A stretch of DNA of 64,000 nt from Gammaproteobacteria bacterium RIFCSPHIGHO2_12_FULL_39_24 (GTDB lineage Bacteria > Pseudomonadota > Gammaproteobacteria > Coxiellales > Coxiellaceae), in assembly GCA_001802455.1 (NCBI GenBank), contig MGXZ01000023.1, positions 62,001 to 126,000 on the forward strand, given 5' to 3'. Positions within the stretch are counted from its first letter, which is position 1, and each line of letters starts with the position of its first letter. The notes under the pieces were generated by a model. The model worked only from the letters and a program-made list of their open reading frames with translations, had not been told where the DNA came from and made no database searches. A program made the translations under genes and the position numbers. This document shows, one piece after another, positions 25,112-34,921 of the stretch.

Positions 25112-26260
25112 ATGCCATTAAAGATTTTAGTCGTTATTGAAAAAAATAGTTGGGTAGATCTTCACATTGCAAATAGCCTGGAATTAATGGGACACAGCGT
25201 TACTCGTTTTTATTTTGGGGAATATATCAGCGAATTTTATGGGGTTAAACGACATGCTGAACAAAAAGAAAAAAATATTGCTTTAGTCAGTACCATCAAA
25301 ACATTACGTGATCATGATGGCCTTGATCTCATTTTTTGCTATGTCTATGACGATTTTTTATTGCCAAAATATGCAAAAGAATTATCAAATCTCAACATTC
25401 CTATGGTTAATTATAATGTCGATATGCCATCTCAATGGTATCGACAAATTCGAACTGCTCAATATTTTAATCTTATGTTATGTGCTCAACCGGATTATAT
25501 GGAAAATTTAGCTCGTTATTCAAAGAAAGTTTTTTATTTCCCAATGGCAGCTCAAACTCTTTTCGCAAAAAATAGCGAAGCATTAGAAAAAAAAATGTAT
25601 GAGGTTACTTTTTTAGGAACCGCTTTACCTTCTCGTAGACTTTTGATCGCCGCTTTATCAGATACCACAACACCATTATCCATTTTTGGAAAATACTGGA
25701 ATTCATCTGAATCCGCCAGAAATATTATCAGAAGCAAAGAAAAAACACTGTCTGATATTGTACATTACGCCTATCCTCGACTATGCGCAGAAGGGCTAAA
25801 TAAAGTCTTTCAATCCTTACTAAATCGTTTTTACTCAAACGATAAAGAAAATATTCCTGTTGCCATTCCAGCTAGCATAATAAAAGGCAAATTTCTGAAT
25901 AATGTATCCGTCTTATTTAAAGAATCAAAAATTAATTTGGGTTTAACTCGCTACGCTATAGATGACCCAAATCAAATTGGTCATTGTCAAATGAAATTGA
26001 GAGATTTTGAAGTCCCAATGGCCGGTGGATTTTATTTGTGTGAAAAATCCCCTGGGTATGATCAAGAATTTACTGACGGAAAAGAAGTGGTGATGTGGCG
26101 CACTTATCCGGAACTGGTTGAAAAAATTCATTACTACTTGAGGCATGAGGATGAAAGAGAAACCATAGCACGCGCAGGACATCGTAGGGCGTTACAAGAT
26201 CACACCTGGGAAGTGAGATTTAATAAATTATTTTTGGAATTAGGCCTTTCAACTAATTGA
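25112..26260 (+). CDS. CgeB-like glycosyltransferase (GT-B)
   Basis: About 382 residues from ATG 25112, which follows an AAAGGGAAA ribosome site and starts directly with the first strand PLKILVVIEK; an upstream ATG at 25052 would add 20 residues. It resembles the CgeB family: an N-terminal half with NVDMPSQWYRQI, then VTFLGTALPSRR, and a C-terminal donor-binding half with FEVPMAGGFYLCE and FTDGKEVVMW. Predicted soluble or peripheral glycosyltransferase for the surface glycan. First gene of a plus-strand run divergent from the CMAH-containing operon. Confidence 0.77.
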   Translation: MPLKILVVIEKNSWVDLHIANSLELMGHSVTRFYFGEYISEFYGVKRHAEQKEKNIALVSTIKTLRDHDGLDLIFCYVYDDFLLPKYAKELSNLNIPMVNYNVDMPSQWYRQIRTAQYFNLMLCAQPDYMENLARYSKKVFYFPMAAQTLFAKNSEALEKKMYEVTFLGTALPSRRLLIAALSDTTTPLSIFGKYWNSSESARNIIRSKEKTLSDIVHYAYPRLCAEGLNKVFQSLLNRFYSNDKENIPVAIPASIIKGKFLNNVSVLFKESKINLGLTRYAIDDPNQIGHCQMKLRDFEVPMAGGFYLCEKSPGYDQEFTDGKEVVMWRTYPELVEKIHYYLRHEDERETIARAGHRRALQDHTWEVRFNKLFLELGLSTN

Positions 26261-26266
26261 GAAGAA

Positions 26267-27073
26267 ATGTATAGCGTGAACTCTTTAAAATGGAAACGCA
26301 GCATCGCAAGATTTTATCATCCACGTCAAAAAACGGGTAGAAAAATCATTTTGATTTATCACGCCGTGGGTAATGGTCCTTGGGCAATTTCCGTTGAAAA
26401 TTTTAAGGGACAAATTCAATGGCTGAAAAAGAATTGCGAGATCGTTTCACTTTCCGAATTATTAACATCACAACATAAAAAAAATATCACGCGAGTGGCA
26501 TTAACATTTGATGATGGTTATGCTTGTTTACATGACACTGTTCTACCTATTTTAAAAACTGAAAATGCAGTAGCGGCTGTTTACATTAATACAGGTTGGA
26601 TGGCTGATAATGAAAAAACCCGTCGATCATCCCATTCAAACTTGGGTCACTATCCTAGTGAAAAATTTTTAACATGGGATGAAGTGAAAATGCTTTCGCA
26701 GTCTGGTTGGGAAATTGGATCACATGGCGTAGAGCATATTGATTTAACCAAACAACCTACGGAAATAATTAAAACAGAATTAGTTCATTCAAAATCAACC
26801 ATTGAAAATTTTTTACAAAAAAAATGTGGGCATTTTGCTTATACTTGGGGCAGGTATAATGCGTTCCTAGAAAATGCTACTCAGGAAGCAGGGTATGAAT
26901 ATGCTGTTGCAGCTCATCATGGTGTTATAGACCACAATAAAAAATTATTCTCATTGCCCAGAATGAATGTAGCACTCGAATACACACTCAGTGATTTTGA
27001 AAGGATGATTAATGGGCGTTGGGATTTCTTAGGCCATGTTCATCATTTAAAAAAGAAATTAAAAATGGATTAG
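26267..27073 (+). CDS. Polysaccharide deacetylase (NodB-fold, CE4)
   Basis: A 268-residue NodB-homology deacetylase. LIYHAVG (about 26-32) opens the domain; the metal-binding/catalytic motif is LTFDDGYA (about 82-89), and the second metal motif is GSHGVEHIDL (about 146-155), giving H-x(3)-H spacing. No signal peptide is evident, so it may act on a lipid-linked or nucleotide-linked precursor in the cytoplasm, or be exported by other means. It removes N- or O-acetyl groups from sugars. Lies 6 bases after a glycosyltransferase gene and 4 before another. Confidence 0.85.
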   Translation: MYSVNSLKWKRSIARFYHPRQKTGRKIILIYHAVGNGPWAISVENFKGQIQWLKKNCEIVSLSELLTSQHKKNITRVALTFDDGYACLHDTVLPILKTENAVAAVYINTGWMADNEKTRRSSHSNLGHYPSEKFLTWDEVKMLSQSGWEIGSHGVEHIDLTKQPTEIIKTELVHSKSTIENFLQKKCGHFAYTWGRYNAFLENATQEAGYEYAVAAHHGVIDHNKKLFSLPRMNVALEYTLSDFERMINGRWDFLGHVHHLKKKLKMD

Positions 27074-27077
27074 GCGC

Positions 27078-28226
27078 ATGAAGCTGGCTATTAATGCTTT
27101 TAATATTCGAATAGGCGGTGGCATTACCCATTTAGTTGAATTATTATCTGCCGCAAAACCGGAAGCATATGGATTTTCTGAAGTAGCGGTTTGGTCTAAC
27201 GAAGACACCATAAATTTACTACCTGATCGCCCGTGGCTTAAAAAAATTAGTGTCCCTGCTTTCAGTAAAAGTTTTTTTCATAAGTTATGGTGGAATGCTC
27301 GTTATTTTTCGCGTGAATTAAAAAATTATGATATTTTTTTCGTTCCAGGAGGAACCTATTTAGGAAAATTCAAACCTTTTGTTAATATGTTTCAGAATGC
27401 ATTGCCATTTGAACCAAAGGAAAAGCGACGATTTTTATTGACCTCGCCACTTTTTTATATCAAATGGAATTTATTACAAATCACACAGGGACTAACTTTC
27501 AAACGTACGCAAGGTGCCATTTTTCCATCATATTATTTAAAATCACTTATTTCAAAAAAAATAAAATCCACCGATTGTCATCACGCAGCGGTTATTCCAC
27601 ATGGTATTAATCCTGTTTTTTTTCAAGCACCCAGAATAGAAAATGAAACATTGCTTGAGAAAAAAATAATACGTGTAGTCTATGTATCTCGTGTGGATTT
27701 TTATAAGCATCAATGGCATGTCGTTACTGCCATAAAATTATTACGCGATATGCATATTCCTGTGGAGCTGGATTTATGTGGATACGTTGGAAATCATCAT
27801 GCTTTAATACGACTAAATTCAGCGATAAAAAAAGCAGATCCCACCAATAGTTTTATTCGCTATCATGGTCATTTGGATTACGATACACTACCAGCACTTT
27901 ATAAACGTACTGACATTTTTATATTTGCTTCAAGTTGTGAAAGCATTTCCAGTATTTTGCTGGAGGGAATGGCATCAAGTCTCGCCATTGCCTGTTCAAA
28001 AATGCCCGTCGCAGAAGAAGTGTTAAAAGACGCGGGTGTTTATTTTAATCCTGAAAATCCACGAGAAATAAAAACATCAGTGCATCAGTTAATAGTTAAT
28101 AATGATTTGAGACAAAGATGTATGCAAAAATCATATCAGTACGCAAAAGAATATAGTTGGAATACGTGCGCTGACAACACGTTATCATTTTTGGAAAAAA
28201 TTGCCGTCTTGAATAAGAAGAAATAA
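27078..28226 (+). CDS. Family 4 glycosyltransferase (GT4)
   Basis: A 382-residue GT-B retaining glycosyltransferase. The N-terminal acceptor domain has the glycine loop RIGGGITHLVELL; the donor domain begins near VVYVSRVDFYKHQWHVV and includes the E-x7-E-like segment ESISSILLEGMASSLAI. GT4 enzymes build O-antigen and capsule chains on the inner face of the membrane. Donor sugar not predictable. Directly adjoins the following oxidoreductase gene (TAA then ATG). Confidence 0.87.
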   Translation: MKLAINAFNIRIGGGITHLVELLSAAKPEAYGFSEVAVWSNEDTINLLPDRPWLKKISVPAFSKSFFHKLWWNARYFSRELKNYDIFFVPGGTYLGKFKPFVNMFQNALPFEPKEKRRFLLTSPLFYIKWNLLQITQGLTFKRTQGAIFPSYYLKSLISKKIKSTDCHHAAVIPHGINPVFFQAPRIENETLLEKKIIRVVYVSRVDFYKHQWHVVTAIKLLRDMHIPVELDLCGYVGNHHALIRLNSAIKKADPTNSFIRYHGHLDYDTLPALYKRTDIFIFASSCESISSILLEGMASSLAIACSKMPVAEEVLKDAGVYFNPENPREIKTSVHQLIVNNDLRQRCMQKSYQYAKEYSWNTCADNTLSFLEKIAVLNKKK

Positions 28227-29780
28227 ATGCACATTTTTTCAAGAAATAAAAAAATAGGCATCTTAGATAGCTATTTACTTCAAAATTCGTTACGCGTTCA
28301 CGTATTGTCTATTGCTAATTTGCAAGAAATCAATGATCAATATTTTGTACGAGAAAAATCTTTTCGAAAAATTTATTATTACTGCAAAGAAATAGGGATT
28401 AAAAATACACTATTAAAAGTTCTCAGTCGTTCGCGCGAAAAAATTCGCAATAAGAAATATTTTTCAATGGGTATTGGAAAAATTATCCAATCTACTTCTG
28501 CCTTATTTCAACCAGAACAAACCATTTATTTTATAGCAACCAATCATCCTGCTTGTCCTGAAAGAATAGTCATACATGAAAAATTAGCATTTTTAGCAAA
28601 TGCAATTGACTATTCTTGGCTTTCTGAAAAAAATATTGTTTGGCTAGAGAAATTAAATTCAGAAAAAAAATTTTCAGAATTATTGGCATGGTCTCCTTAC
28701 TCTGGAATCCCTATTTCTGATTCAACTATTACGAGCATCTTAGGTGACATAAAACAATTTTGGAAATCCATTTCTCTTGAAAAAAGTAATATTATCCCAT
28801 TATATAAAAAAACATCAGTATCAGAAACAAAGTCGCCAAAAAATAAGCTGGCTACAAAAACAGCTAAAAATGCCGTATTATTTGGGTATGGCAATTATGC
28901 AAAAACAATCATACTGCCTAATTTACATAAAAAAATAATTGTATCCACCATTCATGAAATAGATCCGACCCAATTATTGCCAATGAGAAAAAATATTATT
29001 TATGATTCGAGCCCCTATCTAAGACAGAACTTAAAACATGATGTTTATTTTGTAGCAGGATATCATCATACCCATGTTGATATTGCGATCGCGGGTCTGC
29101 AGAGTGGGGCAGATGTGGTTGTCGAGAAGCCATTGATAACGAGCCAAAAAGAGTTAGAAAAACTAATCAGCGTCATGCGGCAGTCTTCATCACGATTGTA
29201 TGCTTGTTTTCAGCGTCGATATCATCAGTTCAATGATTATGTGTATCACGATTTTAAATTAAAACGGGGAGACCCCATTTCATATTATGCTATTATTTAT
29301 GAAGAATCACTTCCGCAGTTGCATTGGTATCATTGGCCAAATTCACGCAGCGCCATTATTTCGAATGGTTGTCATTGGGTTGATCATTTTTTATTTTTAA
29401 ATAATTTTAGCGCGGTATTAACATCCTCTGTTCAAAAGACAAAAAATGGTGAAATTATCATTGTTGTTGAGTTAATCAATGGCGCTACGTTGAGCTTAAC
29501 CTTATCGCACACAGGAAGTGCTCGTATCGGCATGCAGGAATATGTTGAATTACGATCAGGGGAAAATACCGCCAAAATTAGCAACGGAAATAATTATCAT
29601 GCTGAAAATTCATCTCGCATTATTCGTCGCTCAAAAATAAATAAATACGAATCCTATAAAAAAATGTATCATCTTATTTCGAAAAATATTATTGAAAAAA
29701 ACGGCCCACCTTTAAATGATTCTTGGGAACAGGTTGAACGGGTGTCTTCGTTGATTCTCTCATTAGACAAGGAAGTATGA
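28227..29780 (+). CDS. Gfo/Idh/MocA oxidoreductase with about 210-residue N-terminal extension
   Basis: A 517-residue protein. Residues about 213-517 are a Gfo/Idh/MocA dehydrogenase with nucleotide motif FGYGNYAKT (219-227) and the EKP motif in VVVEKPLITS. The first 210 residues are not a recognisable Rossmann domain; the FRKIYYYCKEIGIKNTL and NHPACPERIVIH segments resemble the linker and N-terminal part of two-domain oxidoreductases found in polysaccharide loci. It could be a bifunctional enzyme whose first domain is reduced. ATGA overlap with wzi downstream. Confidence 0.75.
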   Translation: MHIFSRNKKIGILDSYLLQNSLRVHVLSIANLQEINDQYFVREKSFRKIYYYCKEIGIKNTLLKVLSRSREKIRNKKYFSMGIGKIIQSTSALFQPEQTIYFIATNHPACPERIVIHEKLAFLANAIDYSWLSEKNIVWLEKLNSEKKFSELLAWSPYSGIPISDSTITSILGDIKQFWKSISLEKSNIIPLYKKTSVSETKSPKNKLATKTAKNAVLFGYGNYAKTIILPNLHKKIIVSTIHEIDPTQLLPMRKNIIYDSSPYLRQNLKHDVYFVAGYHHTHVDIAIAGLQSGADVVVEKPLITSQKELEKLISVMRQSSSRLYACFQRRYHQFNDYVYHDFKLKRGDPISYYAIIYEESLPQLHWYHWPNSRSAIISNGCHWVDHFLFLNNFSAVLTSSVQKTKNGEIIIVVELINGATLSLTLSHTGSARIGMQEYVELRSGENTAKISNGNNYHAENSSRIIRRSKINKYESYKKMYHLISKNIIEKNGPPLNDSWEQVERVSSLILSLDKEV

Positions 29781-31336
29781 TGTTGTCTAAAAAAAAAATT
29801 GCTTGGTATGCACTCATTTTGTTATTAACAATCAACACCGCATTTGCCGGCCCTTGGATTTTACCCGGTAATTTATCGGTAAAAAGTGATATTGATTTAC
29901 TAGCCGATGCCGGTTTGATTAAAGCGCCTGTGATGACTTGGCCAATTGCGTGGGTGAGTATTGGTCCACAATTATCATCTCCAGAAACAAAAACAAAATT
30001 AGCGAAAGAACCCGAATCCGTTAAACAAGCTTATCAGCGCATTTTAATATTGTACAAAGAAAATTATCAGCCACATCATTTGCAAACGTCAGTTTATGCG
30101 TCAGGCGCACAAAAACTAAATCCTTTTCGCACGTTTGAATATGAACCCTATGCTGATTTTGCAACAGGTGCTGCGTTTGCTTATCAAGCGAATCATTTTG
30201 CTGACAGTGTGAACATGAGTTATTACGAAGCGCCTAATAGAAGTTATAGTAATTATGCGCACGTTGATAATTCTTATGCGTATCTTTTATTGGGAAATTG
30301 GGCAATTGGATTTGATCAAGTGAATCGATGGTGGGGACCCGGTTATTCTGATTCACTTATTTTGTCACAAAATGCAGAGCCCATACCCACTTTTACCATT
30401 CAACGCATGAAAGCAGAAGCCTTTCAAACGAAATGGTTACACTGGATTGGACCGTGGTCTTTAACCAGTTCACTGTCATCTCAATTTGATGGTGGCAGTA
30501 TCAGCAATACAAACGCATTAATATGGCTAACCAATATTGCTTTCCGACCCATCATCAGTTTGCAATTTAGTTTATCGCAAGTATCGTTATTCGCCGGCGA
30601 TGCGAGACCCCTTTCTTGGGCGAAGGTGCAGAATTTAGTTACTTTGCAAGGCTATTGTTATGATGGGAAAGGTAATGGCAATACTCCTTGTCAAGACGAG
30701 CCCGGTAAAAATCATGTTGAAACCAGCGCGCTGTGGAGCTTGGATCCTGTATTTTCTATTCCAGTGGATTTATACGTTCAGTTTGCGTTTGATGACGCAG
30801 CAAGTATTTCTCACAGCTGGGGAAATCATCTGACGATTCCTGCAAAACCTATTTTTCTAGGCGGAATAGATTGGATTAATAATTTCAATGCGGGGCGTTT
30901 GAAAACCTATTTCGAATATGAAAATTCGCAAGTGTATAATTATCCTTTTTTTACCGGCGGAACGTATCCTAATGCTTTTAATTTTTATGGCGGCAGCACG
31001 AATTATCCTTACACTTATTATGGATCAAACATGGGTAGTTCATTGGGAGATGAAGCTATTGCAGAAACTCTTGGTTTTATTTTAAATGAAAATGATGGAA
31101 ACAGTGACACAGCGATGCTGCGTTATCTAGATGTGAATTTGTATGGCGGTGTTGGCGTAGGCTATCCCTTTCAACCGCAACATTTAATTTGGGGATCGGT
31201 TGGAAGAAATTTTCTATTGTCGCGTCGCTTCGGATTTTTATCTGCAGAGCTGGGTTATTTGCAATCAATCAAAGGTTCTGGATTGAATTCAGGTTTGTCG
31301 GCGATGTTAACGTGGTCGAAGCGTTTGGATTTTTGA
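29777..31336 (+). CDS. wzi: Wzi-family outer-membrane capsule assembly protein
   Basis: About 519 residues with an N-terminal signal peptide (KKKIAWYALILLLT then cleavage around AFA-GPW). The mature part is rich in aromatic, beta-prone repeats (YAYLLLGNWAIGFDQVNRWWGPGYSDS), as in the 18-stranded Wzi barrel, and ends at a hydrophobic RLDF, a typical outer-membrane C-terminus. Wzi anchors exported capsule or exopolysaccharide at the cell surface. Its presence means at least part of this locus may serve a surface-attached or capsule-like polymer. The start is ATG 29777, in ATGA overlap. Confidence 0.85.
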   Translation: MMLSKKKIAWYALILLLTINTAFAGPWILPGNLSVKSDIDLLADAGLIKAPVMTWPIAWVSIGPQLSSPETKTKLAKEPESVKQAYQRILILYKENYQPHHLQTSVYASGAQKLNPFRTFEYEPYADFATGAAFAYQANHFADSVNMSYYEAPNRSYSNYAHVDNSYAYLLLGNWAIGFDQVNRWWGPGYSDSLILSQNAEPIPTFTIQRMKAEAFQTKWLHWIGPWSLTSSLSSQFDGGSISNTNALIWLTNIAFRPIISLQFSLSQVSLFAGDARPLSWAKVQNLVTLQGYCYDGKGNGNTPCQDEPGKNHVETSALWSLDPVFSIPVDLYVQFAFDDAASISHSWGNHLTIPAKPIFLGGIDWINNFNAGRLKTYFEYENSQVYNYPFFTGGTYPNAFNFYGGSTNYPYTYYGSNMGSSLGDEAIAETLGFILNENDGNSDTAMLRYLDVNLYGGVGVGYPFQPQHLIWGSVGRNFLLSRRFGFLSAELGYLQSIKGSGLNSGLSAMLTWSKRLDF

Positions 31337-31350
31337 AATAGGAAATTTTC

Positions 31351-32469
31351 ATGAAAATTTTATTTGTATTTGGCACAAGACCTGAAGCAATAAAACTCTG
31401 CCCGCTTGTTTTGAAATTAAGATCCGTCGCTAATGTCACGGTATGCGTTACCGGTCAACATCGAGAGTTACTTGATCCGTTTCTTACTTTATTTCGCATC
31501 ACACCAGAGTATGATTTGAAATTATTGCAACCCAATCAAACACTATCAGATTTAACAACCCGGTGCATACAATCTGTCAGTAAAATTATTGAAGCAATAA
31601 AGCCAGATTGTGTCATTGTGCAAGGCGATACAACCAGCAGCATGTGCGCCGCATTATCCGCTTTTTACCACAGAATTCCCGTTGCGCATGTTGAAGCAGG
31701 TTTGCGTACTTATGAAAAATATTCTCCATTTCCAGAAGAAATGAACAGACAATTAATTACACGAATCGCAGATTATCATTTCGCCCCAACAGAAAAAAAT
31801 AAGCAGGCACTGTTAAATGAAGGATGTGATCCTCGCGCTGTTTTTGTTACAGGAAATACGGGAATTGATGCGCTGTTGTGGGTTTTAAAAAATCATCCTC
31901 TTTCTACAAAAGATTTTTTAAAATTTGACACGCAAGGTAAAAAAATTATCTTGGTGACGGGTCATCGCCGAGAACATTTTGGTCGTCCGTTTGAGCGACT
32001 GTGTCACGGAATAAAAAAAATTGCGGATTATTTTCATGATGACATAATTATTTATCCAGTGCATTTAAATCCCAATGTTCAAACACCTGTTCAAACAATT
32101 TTATCTGGTCAAAATAATATAAAATTAATTCCGCCATTACCTTATCATGAATTTGCTTCACTCATGTCGCATGCTGCTTTGATTTTGACAGACAGTGGCG
32201 GCATTCAAGAAGAAGCAGCGAGTTTACGGATCCCCATTTTGGTTATGCGTGAAACAACAGAAAGAGAAGAAACGATTCAGCAAGGTTTTAGTTTCTTAGT
32301 TGGAACCAATCCAGAAAAAATGTTGGAACAGGCAAAACGATGTTTGCTAGAAAAAGATTTTTATAATCCAATCGGTCTCAATCCCTATGGTGATGGTAAA
32401 TCTGTGGAGAAAATTAGCTCTATTTTACACGAGGCTATTAATAAAATTTCACACGAACTCCCGCTGTAA
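31351..32469 (+). CDS. wecB: UDP-N-acetylglucosamine 2-epimerase (non-hydrolysing)
   Basis: A 372-residue enzyme interconverting UDP-GlcNAc and UDP-ManNAc in the cytoplasm. Diagnostic features: FGTRPEAIKLCPLV at the start, VQGDTTSS, VEAGLRT, MNRQLITRIADYHF, and the late DSGGIQEEAA. Length matches WecB (about 375). UDP-ManNAc can be used for ManNAc or ManNAcA residues. Its 3' end overlaps the convergent galU by 21 bases. Confidence 0.93.
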   Translation: MKILFVFGTRPEAIKLCPLVLKLRSVANVTVCVTGQHRELLDPFLTLFRITPEYDLKLLQPNQTLSDLTTRCIQSVSKIIEAIKPDCVIVQGDTTSSMCAALSAFYHRIPVAHVEAGLRTYEKYSPFPEEMNRQLITRIADYHFAPTEKNKQALLNEGCDPRAVFVTGNTGIDALLWVLKNHPLSTKDFLKFDTQGKKIILVTGHRREHFGRPFERLCHGIKKIADYFHDDIIIYPVHLNPNVQTPVQTILSGQNNIKLIPPLPYHEFASLMSHAALILTDSGGIQEEAASLRIPILVMRETTEREETIQQGFSFLVGTNPEKMLEQAKRCLLEKDFYNPIGLNPYGDGKSVEKISSILHEAINKISHELPL

Positions 32470-33324
32470 TCTTTTTTCCACCCAAGATCGAAAAATATCA
32501 CCAAACTCAGTGTCTCTACACATATAATCAAAATTGGCTTGTGCATAACCCATCTTATTTCCACAATCGTAACGTTTTCCCTTAAATTCATGCGCAATAA
32601 TAAGATGAGCGGGAAGTAATTGTGCAATCGCATCGGTCAATTGAATTTCGTTTCCAACACCCGGTTTCGCATTTTCAAGATAATTAAAAATAGCGTGAGG
32701 TAAAATATATCGACCCGCAATTGCTAAATTTGTTGGTGCTTTTTCAGGCGCTGGTTTTTCAACAATGGCGTTGACACGTGAGTTGACATCAATCGATGCA
32801 ATGCCATATTGACTTGTTTCACTCATTTTTATTCTTTCAATGGCAAGAATGCCACCACATTTTTTTTGGTTAAATATATTTATCATTTGCGCTAAACAAC
32901 GTGGTCCTTGGTGGTACATCAAATCATCAGCCAATAGAACAGCAAATGTCTCATTATTAATTAAATGTCGCGCACATAAAATGGCGTGTCCTAAACCGAG
33001 GGGTTCTGATTGTCGTATATAAACCACTTTAATATTTTTTGGTAACAATTCTCGAATTTCTGCAAGTACAGTGTATTTTTGTTTTTCCTGCAACAATTTT
33101 TCTAATTCAAAATTTCGATCAAAATGATCTTCTATGGCTCTTTTTGCGCCACTGGTTACAAAAATCATCTCTTCAATACCCGCTTCAATTGCTTCTTCAA
33201 CAGCATATTGAATTAATGGCTTGTCCACTACCGGTAGCATTTCCTTCGGACTTGCTTTAGTGACAGGTAAAAAACGCGTTCCCAATCCAGCAACTGGAAA
33301 AATTGCTTTTTTAATTTTAAACAT
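32449..33324 (-). CDS. galU: UTP-glucose-1-phosphate uridylyltransferase
   Basis: A 291-residue GalU that makes UDP-glucose from UTP and glucose-1-phosphate. Motifs include FPVAGLGTRFLPVTKASPKEML (split here as loop and KEML), VDKPLIQYAVEEA, and the EKPAPEKAPTN region. Length is normal. The only gene on the minus strand between wecB and manC. It supplies UDP-glucose and, via other enzymes, UDP-galactose or UDP-glucuronate for cell-envelope glycans. Confidence 0.95.
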   Translation of the reverse strand: MFKIKKAIFPVAGLGTRFLPVTKASPKEMLPVVDKPLIQYAVEEAIEAGIEEMIFVTSGAKRAIEDHFDRNFELEKLLQEKQKYTVLAEIRELLPKNIKVVYIRQSEPLGLGHAILCARHLINNETFAVLLADDLMYHQGPRCLAQMINIFNQKKCGGILAIERIKMSETSQYGIASIDVNSRVNAIVEKPAPEKAPTNLAIAGRYILPHAIFNYLENAKPGVGNEIQLTDAIAQLLPAHLIIAHEFKGKRYDCGNKMGYAQANFDYMCRDTEFGDIFRSWVEKRLQREFV

Positions 33325-33404
33325 AAATAACCTTTAAAAAAATACAATACTAAAACAGTTAATTCTATTGAACAAGTATACTGATCTATTAATTTTATGG
33401 ATTT

Positions 33405-33410
33405 TATAAT
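33405..33410 (+). promoter_or_regulatory. Probable promoter -10 element of manC
   Basis: A perfect TATAAT lies 40 bases upstream of the manC start codon, in the 126-base gap divergent from galU. No good TTGACA-like box is seen 16-18 bases upstream; a weak TGATCT lies at 33382-33387. AAGGAG at 33434-33439 is the manC ribosome-binding site. Confidence 0.4.
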
Positions 33411-33450
33411 GCTAAAGATGTTTAATGTTATTCAAGGAGAGATTTAAAAA

Positions 33451-34869
33451 ATGAAAATCAACCCGGTCATTTTAATTGGTGGTAGTGGAACAAGATTGTG
33501 GCCCCTGTCACGCGCCAATTGTCCAAAACAATTTGTTTCATTTGATGGACAATACTCCCTGTTTCAACAAACATTATTACGCATTCAGAAAATCAAAAAT
33601 ATTAATCGCACTTATTTGGTTGTTAACGAATCGAATTATTTTCTATGTCTTGATCAATTGCACGATTTAAAAATTAACGATATCACTATTATCATTGAAC
33701 CAGAAGGTCGAAATACCGCACCCGCTGTTGCAATAACCGCTCTTGTGATACCGAAAAATGAATTAATGCTTGTTTTACCATCCGATCACAAGATCACGAA
33801 TACAGATTTATTTTTAGAGACCATCCAAAACGCACCACATCATACAGAAAACAAATTAATTTTATTTGGTATTAAACCGTCTGAACCTTCTACTGCCTAT
33901 GGTTACATTCAAGCTGAGCATGCAGCAACCACACCGGCCAAAGTAAAAACATTTTTTGAAAAACCCAGTGTTGAAAATGCTAAAAAATTATTAGTGCAAT
34001 CGCATTGTTACTGGAATAGCGGCATGTTTTTATTTTCTGCAGAAATGATATTAAATGAAATGATGTTATATGAGCCTAATATTGTTAATTTAGCAAAAAT
34101 CACACTAAAAAATACCATTGTGCGCAATAACTCTTATTATCTTTCCCGTAATGATTTTTTAAAAATGCCTAACATAGCAATTGATGTTGCTGTCATGGAG
34201 AAAACACAGGTTGCTTTTATTTTAGCGCTACAATCGGATTGGTCTGACTTGGGAGACTGGGGTGCAATGTATAATCATGCACTCACAAATGAGCGGGGCA
34301 ATAATGTTTCTATTGGAAATGTTTTTTCAGTCGATACAAAAAATTCTTATTTGCATTCACACGATAAATTATTAGCGGTAATGGGTGTTGATAATTTAGT
34401 AGTGGTTGCATCGAAAGATAGTGTATTAATTGCGAACAAATCGAAAACGCAAGATGTAAAAACATTGGTTAATTCTCTAATGAAAAATGGTTATTCCCAT
34501 TATCTGGAGAATGATTTAAAAGTTCATCGTCCATGGGGAACATACGAAAGCGTGATGCGGTCTCCTGGTTTTCAAGTAAAACATATCGTCGTTAAACCCG
34601 GTAGAAAATTATCATTACAATCTCATTTATATCGTTCTGAGCATTGGGTAGTCGTAAAAGGTATTGCGGATGTAGTGTGTGGCGAAAAAGCATTTCAAAT
34701 TTTTGAAAATGAATCTACTTATATTCCCAAAAAAACCAAACATCGTCTTATCAATAATCAAACATCACCGCTGGAACTGATTGAAGTGCAAGTCGGTAGT
34801 TATGTTGGCGAAGATGATATCGTACGATATGATGATGCATATGGTCGAGTAGAAATACTCATTGAGTAA
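33451..34869 (+). CDS. manC: Mannose-1-phosphate guanylyltransferase / mannose-6-phosphate isomerase
   Basis: A 472-residue bifunctional type II enzyme. The N-terminal GDP-mannose pyrophosphorylase part has LIGGSGTRLWPLSR and NCPKQF, and VLPSDHKI later. The C-terminal cupin isomerase part (about 340-472) has VHRPWGTYE, VKPGRKLSLQSH and the late cupin strand. It makes GDP-mannose from mannose-6-phosphate precursors, the substrate for gmd at 36112. Good AAGGAG ribosome site eleven bases upstream. A phosphomannomutase is not in this window. Confidence 0.95.
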   Translation: MKINPVILIGGSGTRLWPLSRANCPKQFVSFDGQYSLFQQTLLRIQKIKNINRTYLVVNESNYFLCLDQLHDLKINDITIIIEPEGRNTAPAVAITALVIPKNELMLVLPSDHKITNTDLFLETIQNAPHHTENKLILFGIKPSEPSTAYGYIQAEHAATTPAKVKTFFEKPSVENAKKLLVQSHCYWNSGMFLFSAEMILNEMMLYEPNIVNLAKITLKNTIVRNNSYYLSRNDFLKMPNIAIDVAVMEKTQVAFILALQSDWSDLGDWGAMYNHALTNERGNNVSIGNVFSVDTKNSYLHSHDKLLAVMGVDNLVVVASKDSVLIANKSKTQDVKTLVNSLMKNGYSHYLENDLKVHRPWGTYESVMRSPGFQVKHIVVKPGRKLSLQSHLYRSEHWVVVKGIADVVCGEKAFQIFENESTYIPKKTKHRLINNQTSPLELIEVQVGSYVGEDDIVRYDDAYGRVEILIE

Positions 34870-34891
34870 CGAATTAATCTATGCAAAAATG

Positions 34892-34913
34892 GCTTCGGTT
34901 ATTTAACTGAAGC
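34892..34913. other. Inverted repeat between manC and the colD-like gene
   Basis: Nine-base arms GCTTCGGTT and AACTGAAGC around an ATTT loop, paired except one G-T. A run of five A lies just upstream, so on the minus strand it looks like a stem followed by T-rich sequence. On the plus strand it lies 8 bases before the colD start and could hinder or regulate translation, or act as a partial terminator after manC. There is little poly-T on the plus side. Confidence 0.4.
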
Positions 34914-34921
34914 TCATTATC

